From Planctomycetota bacterium (GTDB lineage Bacteria > Planctomycetota > Phycisphaerae > Phycisphaerales > Phycisphaeraceae), in assembly GCA_024276075.1 (NCBI GenBank), contig JAJRXX010000062.1, positions 124,001-188,000 on the forward strand: a stretch of 64,000 nt of DNA, given 5' to 3'. How positions within the stretch are numbered: position 1 is the first letter of the stretch; each line of letters starts with the position of its first letter. Under the pieces are notes generated by a model. It was not told the origin of the DNA and did not search any database. It saw nothing but the letters and a program-made list of their open reading frames with translations. The position numbers were made by a program, and so were the translations under genes. Below, in pieces: positions 46,898 through 56,273 of this stretch.

Positions 46898-48181
46898 CTA
46901 GCCGACGGCACGTTGACCCGCTGTGGTGAGGCTCTTGGACTCACCAGCAACCTCCCGCTCCCGCTTGGCACCGATGCACAGTACCGTCAGGTCGTCGCGT
47001 TGGTTCAGGGAACCGATCTGCTGATCGAGCTTGCCTTCCAGACGGCTCACCGCCTGATCCAACGGCCCGTTCGCCAAGTCCTTAAATTCCTCGAGGTACT
47101 GCATGTTGGCGGGGCACGCTTGGGCGTCGTCGCCCTCACTTAGCTGCGGAAACGCGGTCTGAAACCCGTCACTGTACACCAGCAAACGATCGCCCGGCGT
47201 CAGACGGATGCTCGCCACCTCGTATTGGCTATCGGGGAACATGCCAAGCAGCATCCCGTCAGGCTGAAGTTCGTCCACCGTGCCGTCGGCACGCAGCAAC
47301 AGTGGGAACGGGTGCCCCGCGCGCGCCACCGACACCTCAAGTGTTTGACAATTAATCACCCCATAACAAGCGGTGACGAACCGCGTTTTACCCGTGCGAT
47401 GGCGGAACATGTCGTTGTTGAGTCGTGCCAGCGCCTCGCCGGGAGGTACCAGCCGATACCCACTTGGGGCATTGGGGTCTTCGTCGATGCCGTGCAGAGA
47501 CCGCTTGAGATACATCGTCATCAGCGCCGCCGGCACGCCGTGCCCCGCTGCATCGGCGACGAAAAAACCCACGTGATGATCGTCGAGACGAACCGCGTCG
47601 TATAGGTCTCCGCTGACATATCCCGCTGGTCGAAACAACACGCGTAGCTCCACGTGATCACAACCGGGCAGAATTTGTGGCAAAAATTCTCGCTGGATTT
47701 GCGACGCGAGGCGCAGCTCCTCATCGATCTTGCCTATCTGGTCACACAAGCCGTCCTGGTGCACCTGTAGCATGCGCATTTCAGCTTTGAGCGACTGGAC
47801 GATACCCGCTTGATTCCACAAGGTACGCAGCATGGCGCACAACGAGCCCGCGTCAGTGTCAGCCGGCGCCATGACAACACCGTCTTGAAACGGCGTGCCC
47901 ATCGGCTGTGTATCGCCCGACACAGTGAGCATCGCGGAAATGTGATGCTGCCCCAGCAAACCGACAAGCTCGCCTAGCTGTGAGTTATCCTTACTATCCA
48001 ACACGATCCACGCCACGCGCGTGCCGTCGAGGATCGTTTCATCGTCGAGGATGTGCTCTACCGTGGTCGTGAGGATGGGGGGAAACTCACGGTCGGGCCA
48101 CGACCGCAGCGCCGCATCGACCCAATCCGACCGCAGCACGCCCGGCGTTGACCCGATCAGCGTCAGGGATCTGATGCGCAT
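46898..48181 (-). CDS. SpoIIE/RsbU-type serine phosphatase
   Basis: 427 residues from ATG 48181; a GTG at 48193 is an alternative. The first 130 residues resemble a degenerate receiver or PAS-like domain, followed by a coiled coil (about 130-170) and a PP2C-type SpoIIE domain: RLASQIQREFLPQILPG, RPAGYVSGDLYDAV with metal Asp, FFVADAAGHGVPAALMTMYL with the second Asp, and GDRLLVYSDGFQTAF. Such enzymes dephosphorylate anti-sigma antagonists in partner switching; no antagonist or anti-sigma gene is adjacent. A run of Ser/Gly at the tail has no features. Confidence 0.9.
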   Translation of the reverse strand: MRIRSLTLIGSTPGVLRSDWVDAALRSWPDREFPPILTTTVEHILDDETILDGTRVAWIVLDSKDNSQLGELVGLLGQHHISAMLTVSGDTQPMGTPFQDGVVMAPADTDAGSLCAMLRTLWNQAGIVQSLKAEMRMLQVHQDGLCDQIGKIDEELRLASQIQREFLPQILPGCDHVELRVLFRPAGYVSGDLYDAVRLDDHHVGFFVADAAGHGVPAALMTMYLKRSLHGIDEDPNAPSGYRLVPPGEALARLNNDMFRHRTGKTRFVTACYGVINCQTLEVSVARAGHPFPLLLRADGTVDELQPDGMLLGMFPDSQYEVASIRLTPGDRLLVYSDGFQTAFPQLSEGDDAQACPANMQYLEEFKDLANGPLDQAVSRLEGKLDQQIGSLNQRDDLTVLCIGAKREREVAGESKSLTTAGQRAVG

Positions 48182-48239
48182 AAACGCCCACACTGCCTGA
48201 GAGGAGATTTAAGAAATGACCACCTCGATTACTATCGGG

Positions 48240-48737
48240 CTAGCGGGCTTGTTTCTTAAGCGCTTCTAACGGCAAATCCACCTTGGTACCGGGCTTAAGA
48301 CCAAATGAACCGAGCGTCCCGCCCCGCAGTTCGATCGCAAACTGGGCTGGCCAACGACTTGTGTATCGCCGAAGTTCGTCTTCCGGCCTATCGAAAGGCT
48401 CCACCACCATCGCATGCGTTCCCACGACACGGCCGTTGGGCCCCAGGAAAATCAGATCGATCGGCACAAGGCAACGACGCATGACAAATTGCAACACCCC
48501 CGCTCTCGGAAAGACAAAAAGCATACCCCCCTCAACCGAGACCTCACGCCGGTCGGATAACCCTTGGTAGCGAGCCTGGCCGTCCAGCGCTAGTTCCAGG
48601 TTAAACACCCTGCCACCTAGCACCACCCGCTGATGGGTAGGCGTTGTCTCCGCCACGCCGCCGCATCCCGTCAACACAGCAAACATCAACCACCCTACCG
48701 TCATACCGATTATTAACTTTAACCTTGCAATAGCCAT
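48240..48737 (-). CDS. DUF192-domain lipoprotein
   Basis: 165 residues. Lipoprotein signal GWLMFAVLTGCGG with acylated Cys. The mature part is a DUF192 domain: YQGLSDRREVSVEGGMLFVF, MRRCLVPIDLIFL and AIELRGGTLGSFGLKPGTKV. DUF192 proteins are small barrels of unknown role, often secreted. The start overlaps the end of gluQ by 19 bp, so the two are translationally close and form an operon with gluQ first. Confidence 0.88.
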   Translation of the reverse strand: MAIARLKLIIGMTVGWLMFAVLTGCGGVAETTPTHQRVVLGGRVFNLELALDGQARYQGLSDRREVSVEGGMLFVFPRAGVLQFVMRRCLVPIDLIFLGPNGRVVGTHAMVVEPFDRPEDELRRYTSRWPAQFAIELRGGTLGSFGLKPGTKVDLPLEALKKQAR

Positions 48738-49714
48738 GCGTGATCCTTTTGCGTAAACGTCACCGGCCCACGTGGCAAACCTGTAAGAGCAAAGCCATTA
48801 AGAAACTCGCTCGCTCCCATCGGTTCATTATGGTCTACCACACCGCACCACCGCGCGATTAGGCCGATGACCCGCTCGCTTCGCACGCCCTGTTGCCGAT
48901 ACGTCGCCAGCTTCGTGTCGCCGTGCCGCTTCGCTAGGCGCCTGCCATCCGGGCCCAGCACCAGCGGCACGTGTATGTACTGTGGCACGGGCGTTAAATC
49001 CAACATCCGATACAGCCATAGCTGCCGACCCGTCGACCGGATCAGATCGTCGCCGCGGATCACCTCCGTCACCCCCTGGCGAGCGTCGTCCACCACGACC
49101 GCTAACTGATACGCGGGCAGCCCCGCCTTCGTCGCCACGACAAAGTCGCCCACCTGTTGTTGCACATCCACGCGCTGCGGGCCGCAGAGCTGATCGGTAA
49201 ATTGGACCACCTCGTCGGGCACCACGACCCGCCACGCCGCCGCGTCCGTCGCAAGTGCCACACCACCCCCGCCGCCGCCGCCGCCAATCCCCCTCGCACC
49301 ACCCCCGCCTGTACCACTGACCCCCGCGCCGGGCCGACACGTGCCAGGGTACCGCAGTTCGTGATCGTCGCCGTGCGGTGCCGACTGTACCGCCACGACC
49401 TCGCTGCGGGTGCATGTACAGGGGTACACCAATCCCTGTTGTTTAAGCCGGGCCAAAGCGTCCCTGTAGGGTGCCAAATCGCTCCGCTGGTAGAGCGGCC
49501 CGCCCTCCCAGTCGATCCCCAGCCACCGCAGGTCTTCAATGGCCTGCTCGCTGGCGCCTTCCTTGACCCGTGGGCCGTCCAGGTCCTCGATGCGTAAAAG
49601 CAACCGGTGCCCTTGCCCACGAGCGATCGCCCAATTGATCAGGAACGTGCGAGCGTTGCCCAGGTGCATCGCACCCGTAGGCGACGGAGCCAAGCGTGTG
49701 GTCGGGGTATCCAT
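48719..49714 (-). CDS. gluQ: Glutamyl-Q tRNA(Asp) synthetase
   Basis: 331 residues from ATG 49714. A shortened GluRS-like enzyme without anticodon-binding domain, which attaches Glu to queuosine at position 34 of tRNA-Asp. Class I motifs: APSPTGAMHLGNARTFLINW (HIGH type) and RRLAKRHGDTK (KMSKS type); the zinc site is seen in YPCTCTR and ELRYPGTCR. Residues about 130-155 are an unusual Gly-rich loop (GTGGGGARGIGGGGGGGG) encoded by a C-rich CCGCCG run, absent from E. coli GluQ. tRNA modification to queuosine must therefore occur in this organism. Divergent from purN with 20 bp between starts. Confidence 0.9.
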   Translation of the reverse strand: MDTPTTRLAPSPTGAMHLGNARTFLINWAIARGQGHRLLLRIEDLDGPRVKEGASEQAIEDLRWLGIDWEGGPLYQRSDLAPYRDALARLKQQGLVYPCTCTRSEVVAVQSAPHGDDHELRYPGTCRPGAGVSGTGGGGARGIGGGGGGGGVALATDAAAWRVVVPDEVVQFTDQLCGPQRVDVQQQVGDFVVATKAGLPAYQLAVVVDDARQGVTEVIRGDDLIRSTGRQLWLYRMLDLTPVPQYIHVPLVLGPDGRRLAKRHGDTKLATYRQQGVRSERVIGLIARWCGVVDHNEPMGASEFLNGFALTGLPRGPVTFTQKDHAWLLQG

Positions 49715-49734
49715 CACCGATTATCCTATCAACG

Positions 49735-50358
49735 ATGACCCTTGAACCCGCGAATACAAAACCCCTGGGACTGGCAGTACTGATCAGCGGCGGAGGCACC
49801 ACGCTCCAAAACCTCATCGACGAGATCGACCGTGGCCAGCTCAACGCTCAGATCAAGCTCGTCGTCAGCTCCAACCCCACCGCCTTTGGCCTCGAACGCG
49901 CAAACAAAGCCGCAATCCCCACCGCCGTCGTGACCAAAAAAGACTTCGACACCCCCGCCCGAATGTCGCAGCATGTATTCGACCTGGTCCGTGATGCCGG
50001 TGCCGACTTGGTCTGCCTAGCCGGTTACCTGAGCCTATTGGAAATCCCCGACGACTTCGCCACCCGCGTGATCAACATCCACCCCGCCCTGTTACCCGCG
50101 TTCGGGGGCACGGGCATGTACGGCCGCCGCGTGCACGAAGCTGTGTTAGCCGCCGGGTGTAAGGTCTCAGGACCCACGGTGCACTTCTGCGACCAGACCT
50201 ACGACACCGGCCCCATCATCGTCCAGCGTACCTGCCCCGTGCTCGAAGGCGACACGCCCGACACCCTGGCCCAGCGCGTGTTCGAGCAAGAGTGCATCGC
50301 CTACCCCGAAGCAATCCGCCTGATCGCTGCTGACCGGGTTAATACCAATCAAGATTAA
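49735..50358 (+). CDS. purN: Phosphoribosylglycinamide formyltransferase
   Basis: 207 residues from ATG 49735. GAR transformylase, formyl-THF-dependent: VLISGGGTTLQNLIDEI (phosphate loop), NPTAFGLERA, DLVCLAGYLSLLEIP, VINIHPALLPAFGGTGMYG with the catalytic Asn-x-His, and TVHFCDQTYDTGPIIVQ with the catalytic Asp. The last residues NTNQD and the TAA stop are read from the start of repeat A3, so the native C-terminus has been altered. Upstream it is divergent from gluQ. Confidence 0.95.
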   Translation: MTLEPANTKPLGLAVLISGGGTTLQNLIDEIDRGQLNAQIKLVVSSNPTAFGLERANKAAIPTAVVTKKDFDTPARMSQHVFDLVRDAGADLVCLAGYLSLLEIPDDFATRVINIHPALLPAFGGTGMYGRRVHEAVLAAGCKVSGPTVHFCDQTYDTGPIIVQRTCPVLEGDTPDTLAQRVFEQECIAYPEAIRLIAADRVNTNQD

Positions 50359-50445
50359 TACTTGCGCAGCATCTGCGAACGCGAAAACAGGGCAGACAAT
50401 AACTTACATCACTTACGACGCGCTAAAACTACACGCAATGCGTAT
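50343..50445 (+). repeat. Family A repeat, copy A3
   Basis: 103 bp, TACCAATCAAGATTAATAC to ACACGCAATGCGTAT. Its first 16 bases encode the last codons and the stop of purN. Confidence 0.9.
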
Positions 50446-50539
50446 CACTGATTGCAAGCAACCAGTGCCACCCTGACTCCGTGACAACTATTATGCGACA
50501 GGTGTATCATGCCCGTGAAGGGGCTGCTCATCGTGAGTG

Positions 50540-51190
50540 CTACGACGGCTCGTCGTCTGATAGCAGGTCGTCGGCAGCGCCATCGCGGAGGTGCTCGACG
50601 GCTTTGCGGTAAATGGCGTTGGACTGGGGTGCTTGCGGCTGGGCGGGGGGTTGCTTGGTTGCGTTTTTGGCGGGTTGAGCAGGGGATTTCTCGGTTGAGA
50701 TTTTTGTGGGTTCGGTGGTGGCTGGCGTTGCGGCGGTGGGCGCTTTGTGAGCGACGGACTGCAATAAAACCCGACTCTGGTCGAGCAACGTCTCGGCACG
50801 CCGAGTCAGCGTGGCGATCTGCAACTGCGAGGCTTCCCACTGACGCTGGAGTGTGTCGATTTTTGTTTCTAGCTTGGTCAGCGAACGGGTAAAGTTCTGG
50901 TCAAACCGAGCCATCCACTGGTCGTAGGTCTGGAGCGTGCTGGCGACGTCCTTCTGTATCTGATCACGCAGGTGGTCTTGCTGATCCTTAATTTGGCCCA
51001 GCAGGTCCTGCTGCTGCGTGGTATAGGCCTCGGCGGCTTTGAATAGCTGCATGCCTAGCTGAACGCGCTGCTGCGCCTGGGCGGTTACACGGCGGATCGC
51101 TTCGGACTGCTGCTTGGGCGATAATGGGCCTCTGGGTGGGATCGGCAGCGCATCGGCTTTCATTAATCGTAATTTTGGTGCTTGGCTCAT
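50540..51190 (-). CDS. Coiled-coil protein of unknown function
   Basis: 216 residues. Residues 25-145 are a long heptad-rich coiled coil (for example QQQDLLGQIKDQQDHLRDQI and LTKLETKIDTLQRQWEAS). Residues 150-190 are a Pro/Ala/Thr/Lys-rich linker, and the end VEHLRDGAADDLLSDDEPS is acidic. No signal peptide or membrane helix. Family not recognised; the layout resembles structural or scaffold proteins. Single-gene unit, divergent from the Nif3 gene with 75 bp between starts. Confidence 0.65.
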   Translation of the reverse strand: MSQAPKLRLMKADALPIPPRGPLSPKQQSEAIRRVTAQAQQRVQLGMQLFKAAEAYTTQQQDLLGQIKDQQDHLRDQIQKDVASTLQTYDQWMARFDQNFTRSLTKLETKIDTLQRQWEASQLQIATLTRRAETLLDQSRVLLQSVAHKAPTAATPATTEPTKISTEKSPAQPAKNATKQPPAQPQAPQSNAIYRKAVEHLRDGAADDLLSDDEPS

Positions 51191-51265
51191 GGTGTTGTTT
51201 CAGATCAATCGGTCAACCGGGGGCCCGTGCTGCACAATCACCGCGTTCTGCGGTAAGCTGCCCTG

Positions 51266-52375
51266 ATGCGGCTCGAAGAGGTATTGACAATCCTGCGTGG
51301 CTTAGCGGACGAGCGTCTAGCGGAGTCGTGGGACCGCGTGGGGCTACAGGTGGGCGATCCGGCGTGGACCGTACGCGGTGCGATCCTGTGTATCGACCTG
51401 ACGCAACAAGTGCTCGAAGAGGCAATCGGGGCGAAGGCGTCCCTGATCGTGGCGTATCACCCGCTGATCTTCGCGCCGCTCGAAAGCGTGACGGCGCTTG
51501 AGCCCAAGAGTCGGATCGTCTTGGAGGCGGCTAGGCGGCGGATCGCGGTCTACAGCCCGCACACAGCACTGGACGCGGTACAGGGTGGCGTGAACGATTG
51601 GCTGTGTGACGGCTTGGGGCAGGGCGTCCGGGAGCCGATTCGGGCCACAGCGTCGGGCCAGGCGGTGCAATATAAAATAGTGACGTTTGTCCCTCACGAT
51701 CACGCGGAGGGGTTGCGCATGGCGCTGGCATTGGCGGGGGCGGGCGTCATCGGCGACTACACGCAGTGCTCGTTTGGCGTGTCGGGCCAGGGGACGTTTC
51801 GGGGTGGGCAATCGACGAACCCCGCGGTGGGCAAGCGTGGCAGACTGGAGCGCGTGGCAGAGCTACGCATCGAGATGGTGTGCCCAGCCGATCGTCTGGG
51901 GCAGGTGGTCGCGACGCTGCGCGGGGCGCACCCGTACGAGGAGCCCGCGTTTGATGTTTACCGTTTGGAGTCGCCCCCTCAATCGGGCCAGGGCCAGGGC
52001 AGGGTTGTCACATTTGATAAGCCGGTAAGCACCGCGACGCTGATCAAGCGGGTTAAGCAACACCTGGGGGTCGATGTCTTAGATGTGGCGGTGCCCGACG
52101 GCGTGAAGCATATCAAGCGCATCGGCGTGTGTGCAGGTTCGGGCGGGTCGCTGTTGGCCAAGGCGGGCCAAATCGACGCGTTCCTAACCGGTGAGATGCG
52201 CCACCACGACGTGCTCAGTGCCAAGGGGCGTGACGTCATGGTCATGCTCGCGGGGCACACACAGACGGAGCGGCCGTACCTGAAGGTCTACCGCAAGCGG
52301 ATCATGAAAGCGGGTGGCAAGGGCATCGACTGGCGGATTAGCAGAGCGGATCAGCCGCCATCGCGGCTCACTTAG
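51266..52375 (+). CDS. Nif3-like dinuclear metal-centre protein with inserted domain
   Basis: 369 residues, the long (YqfO-type) version with a PII-like insert at about 130-240 (IVTFVPHDHAEGLRMALALA to HPYEEPAFDVY). The Nif3 core shows ESWDRVGLQVGDP, IVAYHPLIFAPLESV (metal His), YSPHTALDAVQGGVNDWL (metal His and Asp) and, near the end, FLTGEMRHHDVLSAK and LAGHTQTERPYLKVY with the remaining ligands. Proposed roles include GTP cyclohydrolase I type 2 activity, which is disputed. Single gene, followed by an array of palindromes. Confidence 0.92.
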   Translation: MRLEEVLTILRGLADERLAESWDRVGLQVGDPAWTVRGAILCIDLTQQVLEEAIGAKASLIVAYHPLIFAPLESVTALEPKSRIVLEAARRRIAVYSPHTALDAVQGGVNDWLCDGLGQGVREPIRATASGQAVQYKIVTFVPHDHAEGLRMALALAGAGVIGDYTQCSFGVSGQGTFRGGQSTNPAVGKRGRLERVAELRIEMVCPADRLGQVVATLRGAHPYEEPAFDVYRLESPPQSGQGQGRVVTFDKPVSTATLIKRVKQHLGVDVLDVAVPDGVKHIKRIGVCAGSGGSLLAKAGQIDAFLTGEMRHHDVLSAKGRDVMVMLAGHTQTERPYLKVYRKRIMKAGGKGIDWRISRADQPPSRLT

Positions 52376-52775
52376 CCCCGGGGGGGTGACCTACACCCGT
52401 CGGGTGGCACAGCTTGCTTGCAAGCTGTGTTGCAGAGGGTCGTGACTCACGGGTTGCAAGCAACCCGTGCCACACCTGTCGGATGCCACGGGTGTGATCA
52501 CCCGGGGCTAAATGGGTCCGGATTCAGCCGTAGGCCCGGCATCGTGCCGGGCAATGAATCACCAACACACACACCAAGCTGCCCGGCATTGTGCCGGGCC
52601 TACCGGGTAGCACGTCGGCGCTGCTTCTGGCGGGGGGGGGGTTGTGTCTCCTGGGGCGGCGCAGGCATTTGGCTTCACGGCGTTTGGCCTATAGAATCCC
52701 TGCTCGTGACGTGAATGCCGTCGCCGCGGCTGTGTTTGGCTAGCGGCTATTTAACCCGAGACGGAGTGACTTGAA
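52376..52775. repeat. Palindrome cluster in 400-bp intergenic region
   Basis: Contains in order: CACAGCTTGCTTGCAAGCTG (the core palindrome of family B), ACGGGTTGCAAGCAACCCGT, GCCCGGCATCGTGCCGGGC and GCCCGGCATTGTGCCGGGC, plus a CCACGGGTGTGATCACCCGG stem. Each can form a stable hairpin. A run of nine to ten G follows at about 52630. The rpsR ribosome binding site CGGAGTGAC ends the region; nothing else is recognisable. Confidence 0.75.
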
Positions 52776-53024
52776 ATGGCAGAATTTACTAAACTCAAAG
52801 CGAAGTCGGGGTCGATCCTGAAGCTCGCTAAGAAGAGCAGCACCGGCGTCGTGCACATCGACTACCGCGACATCGACTCGCTACAACGGCTGCTGACCCC
52901 CAACGGCAAGGTCCAGGGACGCAAGCGCACAGGTCTATCGGCACGCGAGCAGCGGTTAGCAGCACAGGCGATCAAGCGGGCACGCTACATGGCGTTGCTC
53001 CCCTACACCTCCGCGACGCTGTAG
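52776..53024 (+). CDS. rpsR: 30S ribosomal protein S18
   Basis: 82 residues. The S18 core is clear: VVHIDYRDIDSLQRLLTPNGKV, then RKRTGLSAREQRLAAQAIKRARYMALLPYT. The N-terminal 25 residues are lysine-rich and lack the Cys pair of zinc-binding S18 forms. The gene is not in the common rpsF-ssb-rpsR-rplI cluster. A good site, CGGAG, precedes the ATG. Its TAG stop is exactly the first three bases of the left end of composite element D4. Confidence 0.93.
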   Translation: MAEFTKLKAKSGSILKLAKKSSTGVVHIDYRDIDSLQRLLTPNGKVQGRKRTGLSAREQRLAAQAIKRARYMALLPYTSATL

Positions 53025-53231
53025 CGCATTCTCAACGCATCTGTGGCGATTGGTTACAACAAATGGCCCGCTCCCTGACGGTCGCGGCTCGTTTTATGCC
53101 AGTCAAGATTAATACTTGCGCGGTATCTGCGAACGCGAGGATAGAACAAACAATAACTTACATCACTTACAACGCGCTAGAAATATACGCAATGCGTATT
53201 AGACGCTACACATGGATTGAGAACGCTCTAG
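53022..53231. mobile_element. Composite family D element D4 with nested repeat A4
   Basis: Ends TAGCGCATTCTCAACGCATC (left) and, on the reverse strand, TAGAGCGTTCTCAATCCATG (right) agree at about 21 of 27 positions. Inside lie the D core in reverse (53066-53092) and a full A repeat (53097-53199). Total 210 bp; no coding sequence. It fills the gap between rpsR and uvrA. Confidence 0.75.
53097..53199 (+). repeat. Family A repeat, copy A4
   Basis: 103 bp, from GCCAGTCAAGATTAATACTT to ATACGCAATGCGTAT (53185-53199), nested in D4. Confidence 0.9.
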
Positions 53232-53271
53232 TATCGCCGTGTCTCGGTGCATGGATTGCGTGGTGAGTTCA

Positions 53272-56169
53272 ATGGCTCTTAAGACGATATCAATCCGCGG
53301 TGCTCGAGAGCACAACCTCAAGAGCGTCGATATCGACATCCCACGCGATAAGTTCGTCGTGGTGACCGGGCTGTCTGGCAGCGGCAAGAGCACGCTGGTC
53401 TTTGACACGATCTACGCTGAGGGGCAACGTAAATACATCGAGAGCTTGTCGGCGTATGCCAGGCAGTTCCTCGATCAGTTGCAGAAGCCCGACGTCGAGT
53501 CGATCGAGGGCTTACCCCCGACGATCGCAATCCAGCAGCGGTCAGCATCGCACAACCCCCGATCAACCGTGGCGACCACGACGGAGGTGTACGACTATCT
53601 TCGGCTGCTGTTCGCACGGGCGGGCACACCTCGCTGTTGGCACCAAGACGGCAAGGGGCATGCGTGTGGCAGGGTCATTACCAGCCAGTCGGCGACGCAG
53701 ATCGTCGAGCAGGTCTGGTCGCTACCCGACGGCAGCAAGTTGATGGTGTTGGCACCGCTGGTGCGTGGCAAGAAGGGACACCACAAGGATGTCTTGGACG
53801 CGATGGGTCGGCAGGGGTTTGTGCGAGCCAGGGTCAACGGGCAGGTGGTGGACCTGCGTGAGCCGAAAAAAATTAAACTCGAACGATACAAAGCTCACAC
53901 GATCGAAACCGTAGTGGACCGGATCGTCATCCGACACGACGACGAGGAAAATGTGCGATCGCGATTGGCGGACTCGATCGAATTGGCATTGAAATCGTCG
54001 GGCGGGCTGGTCGTGGTTAGTGTGGCGGACGGTGACGGTACCGACGCTTGGACGGACACGACATTTAGTGAGAACTATGCGTGCTCCGTTCACCCCGAGT
54101 GCAGCTTGGAGGACATGGAGCCGCGGCTGTTTAGTTTTAATAGCCCCTACGGCGCGTGCTCGGCGTGCGGTGGGCTGGGCACGGTGATGGAGTTCGACCC
54201 GGACCTGGTCGTGCCCGACACGAGCGTGAGCCTATCGGAGGGCGCGGTGGACGCGTGGCGACACCAGGGCAAGCGGATGAACATCTATTACAACCGGATG
54301 ATCCGCAGGTTTTGCAAGGGCGCGGGGGTTGACTCGAAATTGCCTTACAAGAAACTACCCAAACCGATCCAGCGGGTGCTTATGCACGGCACGACGAGCC
54401 GAGACGAGGAGAAATACGGGCTGCGGTTCGAGGGTGTGCTCCCAAACCTTCAGCGGCGATGGCGCAACACCGACAGCGAATACGTCCAGGCGAAGCTCCA
54501 CCAGTTCATGTCCGAGTCGTCATGCGAGACGTGTGGCGGGTCGCGGCTACGCACCGAGGCGATGAACGTTTTTATCGAGGGCGGCGGTGTCGAGCCGACG
54601 AACATCGCTGGTGTCACGGCGATGACCATCGAGCAGGCGGTGGCGTTTTTCGATCGCCTCAAGTTCCGTGGTGAGCACCGCAAAATAGCTGTGCCGATCC
54701 TGAAGGAAGTTTCCGCAAGACTCGGATTCATGTTCAGTGTCGGGCTGGGATACCTCTCGCTGGACCGGGCAACGGGCACGCTCTCGGGCGGTGAGGGCCA
54801 GCGTATCCGTCTGGCAACGCAGGTGGGTTCGGGCTTGGTGGGTTGTTGTTACGTACTCGACGAGCCGACGATCGGCTTACACAACCGCGACAACGATCGG
54901 CTGATCGAGACGCTGCGACACCTGACGGATATCGGCAACACCGTGCTGGTCGTCGAGCACGACGAGGACACGATCAAGGCTGCGGACTGGCTGGTGGACG
55001 TCGGCCCGGGACCGGGTCGGCACGGTGGCAGGGTCGTGGCGCAGGGGTCGCTCGACCAGATCATCGGCGAGCCGGAGTCGATCACGGGACGGTATTTTTC
55101 CGGGGAATTATCGATCCGAGTCCCCGACCGTCGGCGGGATCTCGACCACAAACGGCCCATGTCGGTCCAGGGTGCGCGGGAGAATAACCTCAAGGGTATC
55201 GACGTGTCGTTTCCGCTTGGCGGGATCGTCTGCGTGACGGGTGTATCCGGTTCGGGCAAGAGCACGCTGGTAAATCAGATATTGCTGCGATCGGTCAAGC
55301 GTCACCTGCACGGCTCGCGTGAAAAGCCAGGCACGCACTACAGCGTGACCGGCCTCAAGGGGATCGACCGGGTGATCGAGGTGGACCAGTCGCCGATCGG
55401 GCGCACTCCGAGGTCGAACCCCGCGACGTACACAGGCGTCTTCGACGTGATCCGCCAACTCTACACCCAGACGAAGGAGTCGAAGATACGCGGGTACAAG
55501 CCGGGGCGGTTCAGCTTTAACGTCAAGGGCGGGCGCTGCGAATCGTGTCAGGGGCAGGGGACCAAAAAAATTGAGATGCACTTCCTGCCCGACGTGTACG
55601 TACAGTGCGATCAATGCAAAGGCAGGCGATACAACCGCGAGACGCTTGAGGTGCATTACCGAGCAAAGTCGATTGCGGACGTGTTGGAGATGACGGTTGA
55701 GGAGGCGTTAGGCTTTTTCGAGAACTTCCCAGTAATCCACCGGCTGCTCGACGCGCTCAACGACGTGGGCCTGAGTTACGTGCAGCTAGGCCAAAGCTCG
55801 ACGACGCTGTCGGGTGGCGAGGCGCAGCGTGTGAAGCTGGCGACGGAGCTGGGCAAGCGTGCTACGGGCCACACGCTGTACGTCTTGGACGAGCCGACAA
55901 CGGGGTTGCACTTTGCTGATATTGACAAGCTGCTGGGTGTGCTGGGGCGATTGGCTGACGTGGGCAACACGGTCGTCGTGATCGAGCACAACATGGACGT
56001 GATCAAGTGTGCCGATTGGATCATCGACCTGGGGCCAGAGGGTGGCGACCGGGGTGGCAAGGTCGTGGCGACGGGCACGCCCGAGCAGGTGGCGAAGAAG
56101 AAAAAATCGTACACGGGGCAGTACCTGCGTCGGCACGCGGCCAGACAGGTGCCGGCGGGGGTGTGTTAA
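53272..56169 (+). CDS. uvrA: Excinuclease ABC subunit A
   Basis: 965 residues from ATG 53272. Two ABC modules: Walker [10 protein letters not shown] and GVSGSGKST, signatures [16 protein letters not shown] and [16 protein letters not shown], Walker [12 protein letters not shown] and [11 protein letters not shown]. Zinc modules: the first is CSVHPEC...[11 protein letters not shown], in which CxxC of most UvrA is replaced by C-S-V-H-P-E-C; the last is CESCQGQG...CDQCKGRR. It recognises bulky DNA damage and loads UvrB. Slightly longer than E. coli UvrA (940). Stands alone after element D4. Confidence 0.97.
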   Translation: MALKTISIRGAREHNLKSVDIDIPRDKFVVVTGLSGSGKSTLVFDTIYAEGQRKYIESLSAYARQFLDQLQKPDVESIEGLPPTIAIQQRSASHNPRSTVATTTEVYDYLRLLFARAGTPRCWHQDGKGHACGRVITSQSATQIVEQVWSLPDGSKLMVLAPLVRGKKGHHKDVLDAMGRQGFVRARVNGQVVDLREPKKIKLERYKAHTIETVVDRIVIRHDDEENVRSRLADSIELALKSSGGLVVVSVADGDGTDAWTDTTFSENYACSVHPECSLEDMEPRLFSFNSPYGACSACGGLGTVMEFDPDLVVPDTSVSLSEGAVDAWRHQGKRMNIYYNRMIRRFCKGAGVDSKLPYKKLPKPIQRVLMHGTTSRDEEKYGLRFEGVLPNLQRRWRNTDSEYVQAKLHQFMSESSCETCGGSRLRTEAMNVFIEGGGVEPTNIAGVTAMTIEQAVAFFDRLKFRGEHRKIAVPILKEVSARLGFMFSVGLGYLSLDRATGTLSGGEGQRIRLATQVGSGLVGCCYVLDEPTIGLHNRDNDRLIETLRHLTDIGNTVLVVEHDEDTIKAADWLVDVGPGPGRHGGRVVAQGSLDQIIGEPESITGRYFSGELSIRVPDRRRDLDHKRPMSVQGARENNLKGIDVSFPLGGIVCVTGVSGSGKSTLVNQILLRSVKRHLHGSREKPGTHYSVTGLKGIDRVIEVDQSPIGRTPRSNPATYTGVFDVIRQLYTQTKESKIRGYKPGRFSFNVKGGRCESCQGQGTKKIEMHFLPDVYVQCDQCKGRRYNRETLEVHYRAKSIADVLEMTVEEALGFFENFPVIHRLLDALNDVGLSYVQLGQSSTTLSGGEAQRVKLATELGKRATGHTLYVLDEPTTGLHFADIDKLLGVLGRLADVGNTVVVIEHNMDVIKCADWIIDLGPEGGDRGGKVVATGTPEQVAKKKKSYTGQYLRRHAARQVPAGVC

Positions 56170-56273
56170 ATCGTGAGCGGGTTGGGAGAGTAACGCTTGC
56201 GGGCTACGGGTAGGGTGTTTTGACACCGTGTCGGGTGGCTTTAGAATCGCAGAGCACACTTAGGAGAATCGCC

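Noticed and set aside
49102-49620. Long antisense frames over gluQ, aspS, nadA, pnp and other GC-rich genes
   Set aside because: They mirror strongly recognisable genes on the other strand and contain Arg/Ala/Gly-rich sequence without domains.
52376-52620. CRISPR-like array of palindromes
   Set aside because: Repeats are of different types, spacing is irregular, no cas genes are present; these are isolated palindromes.
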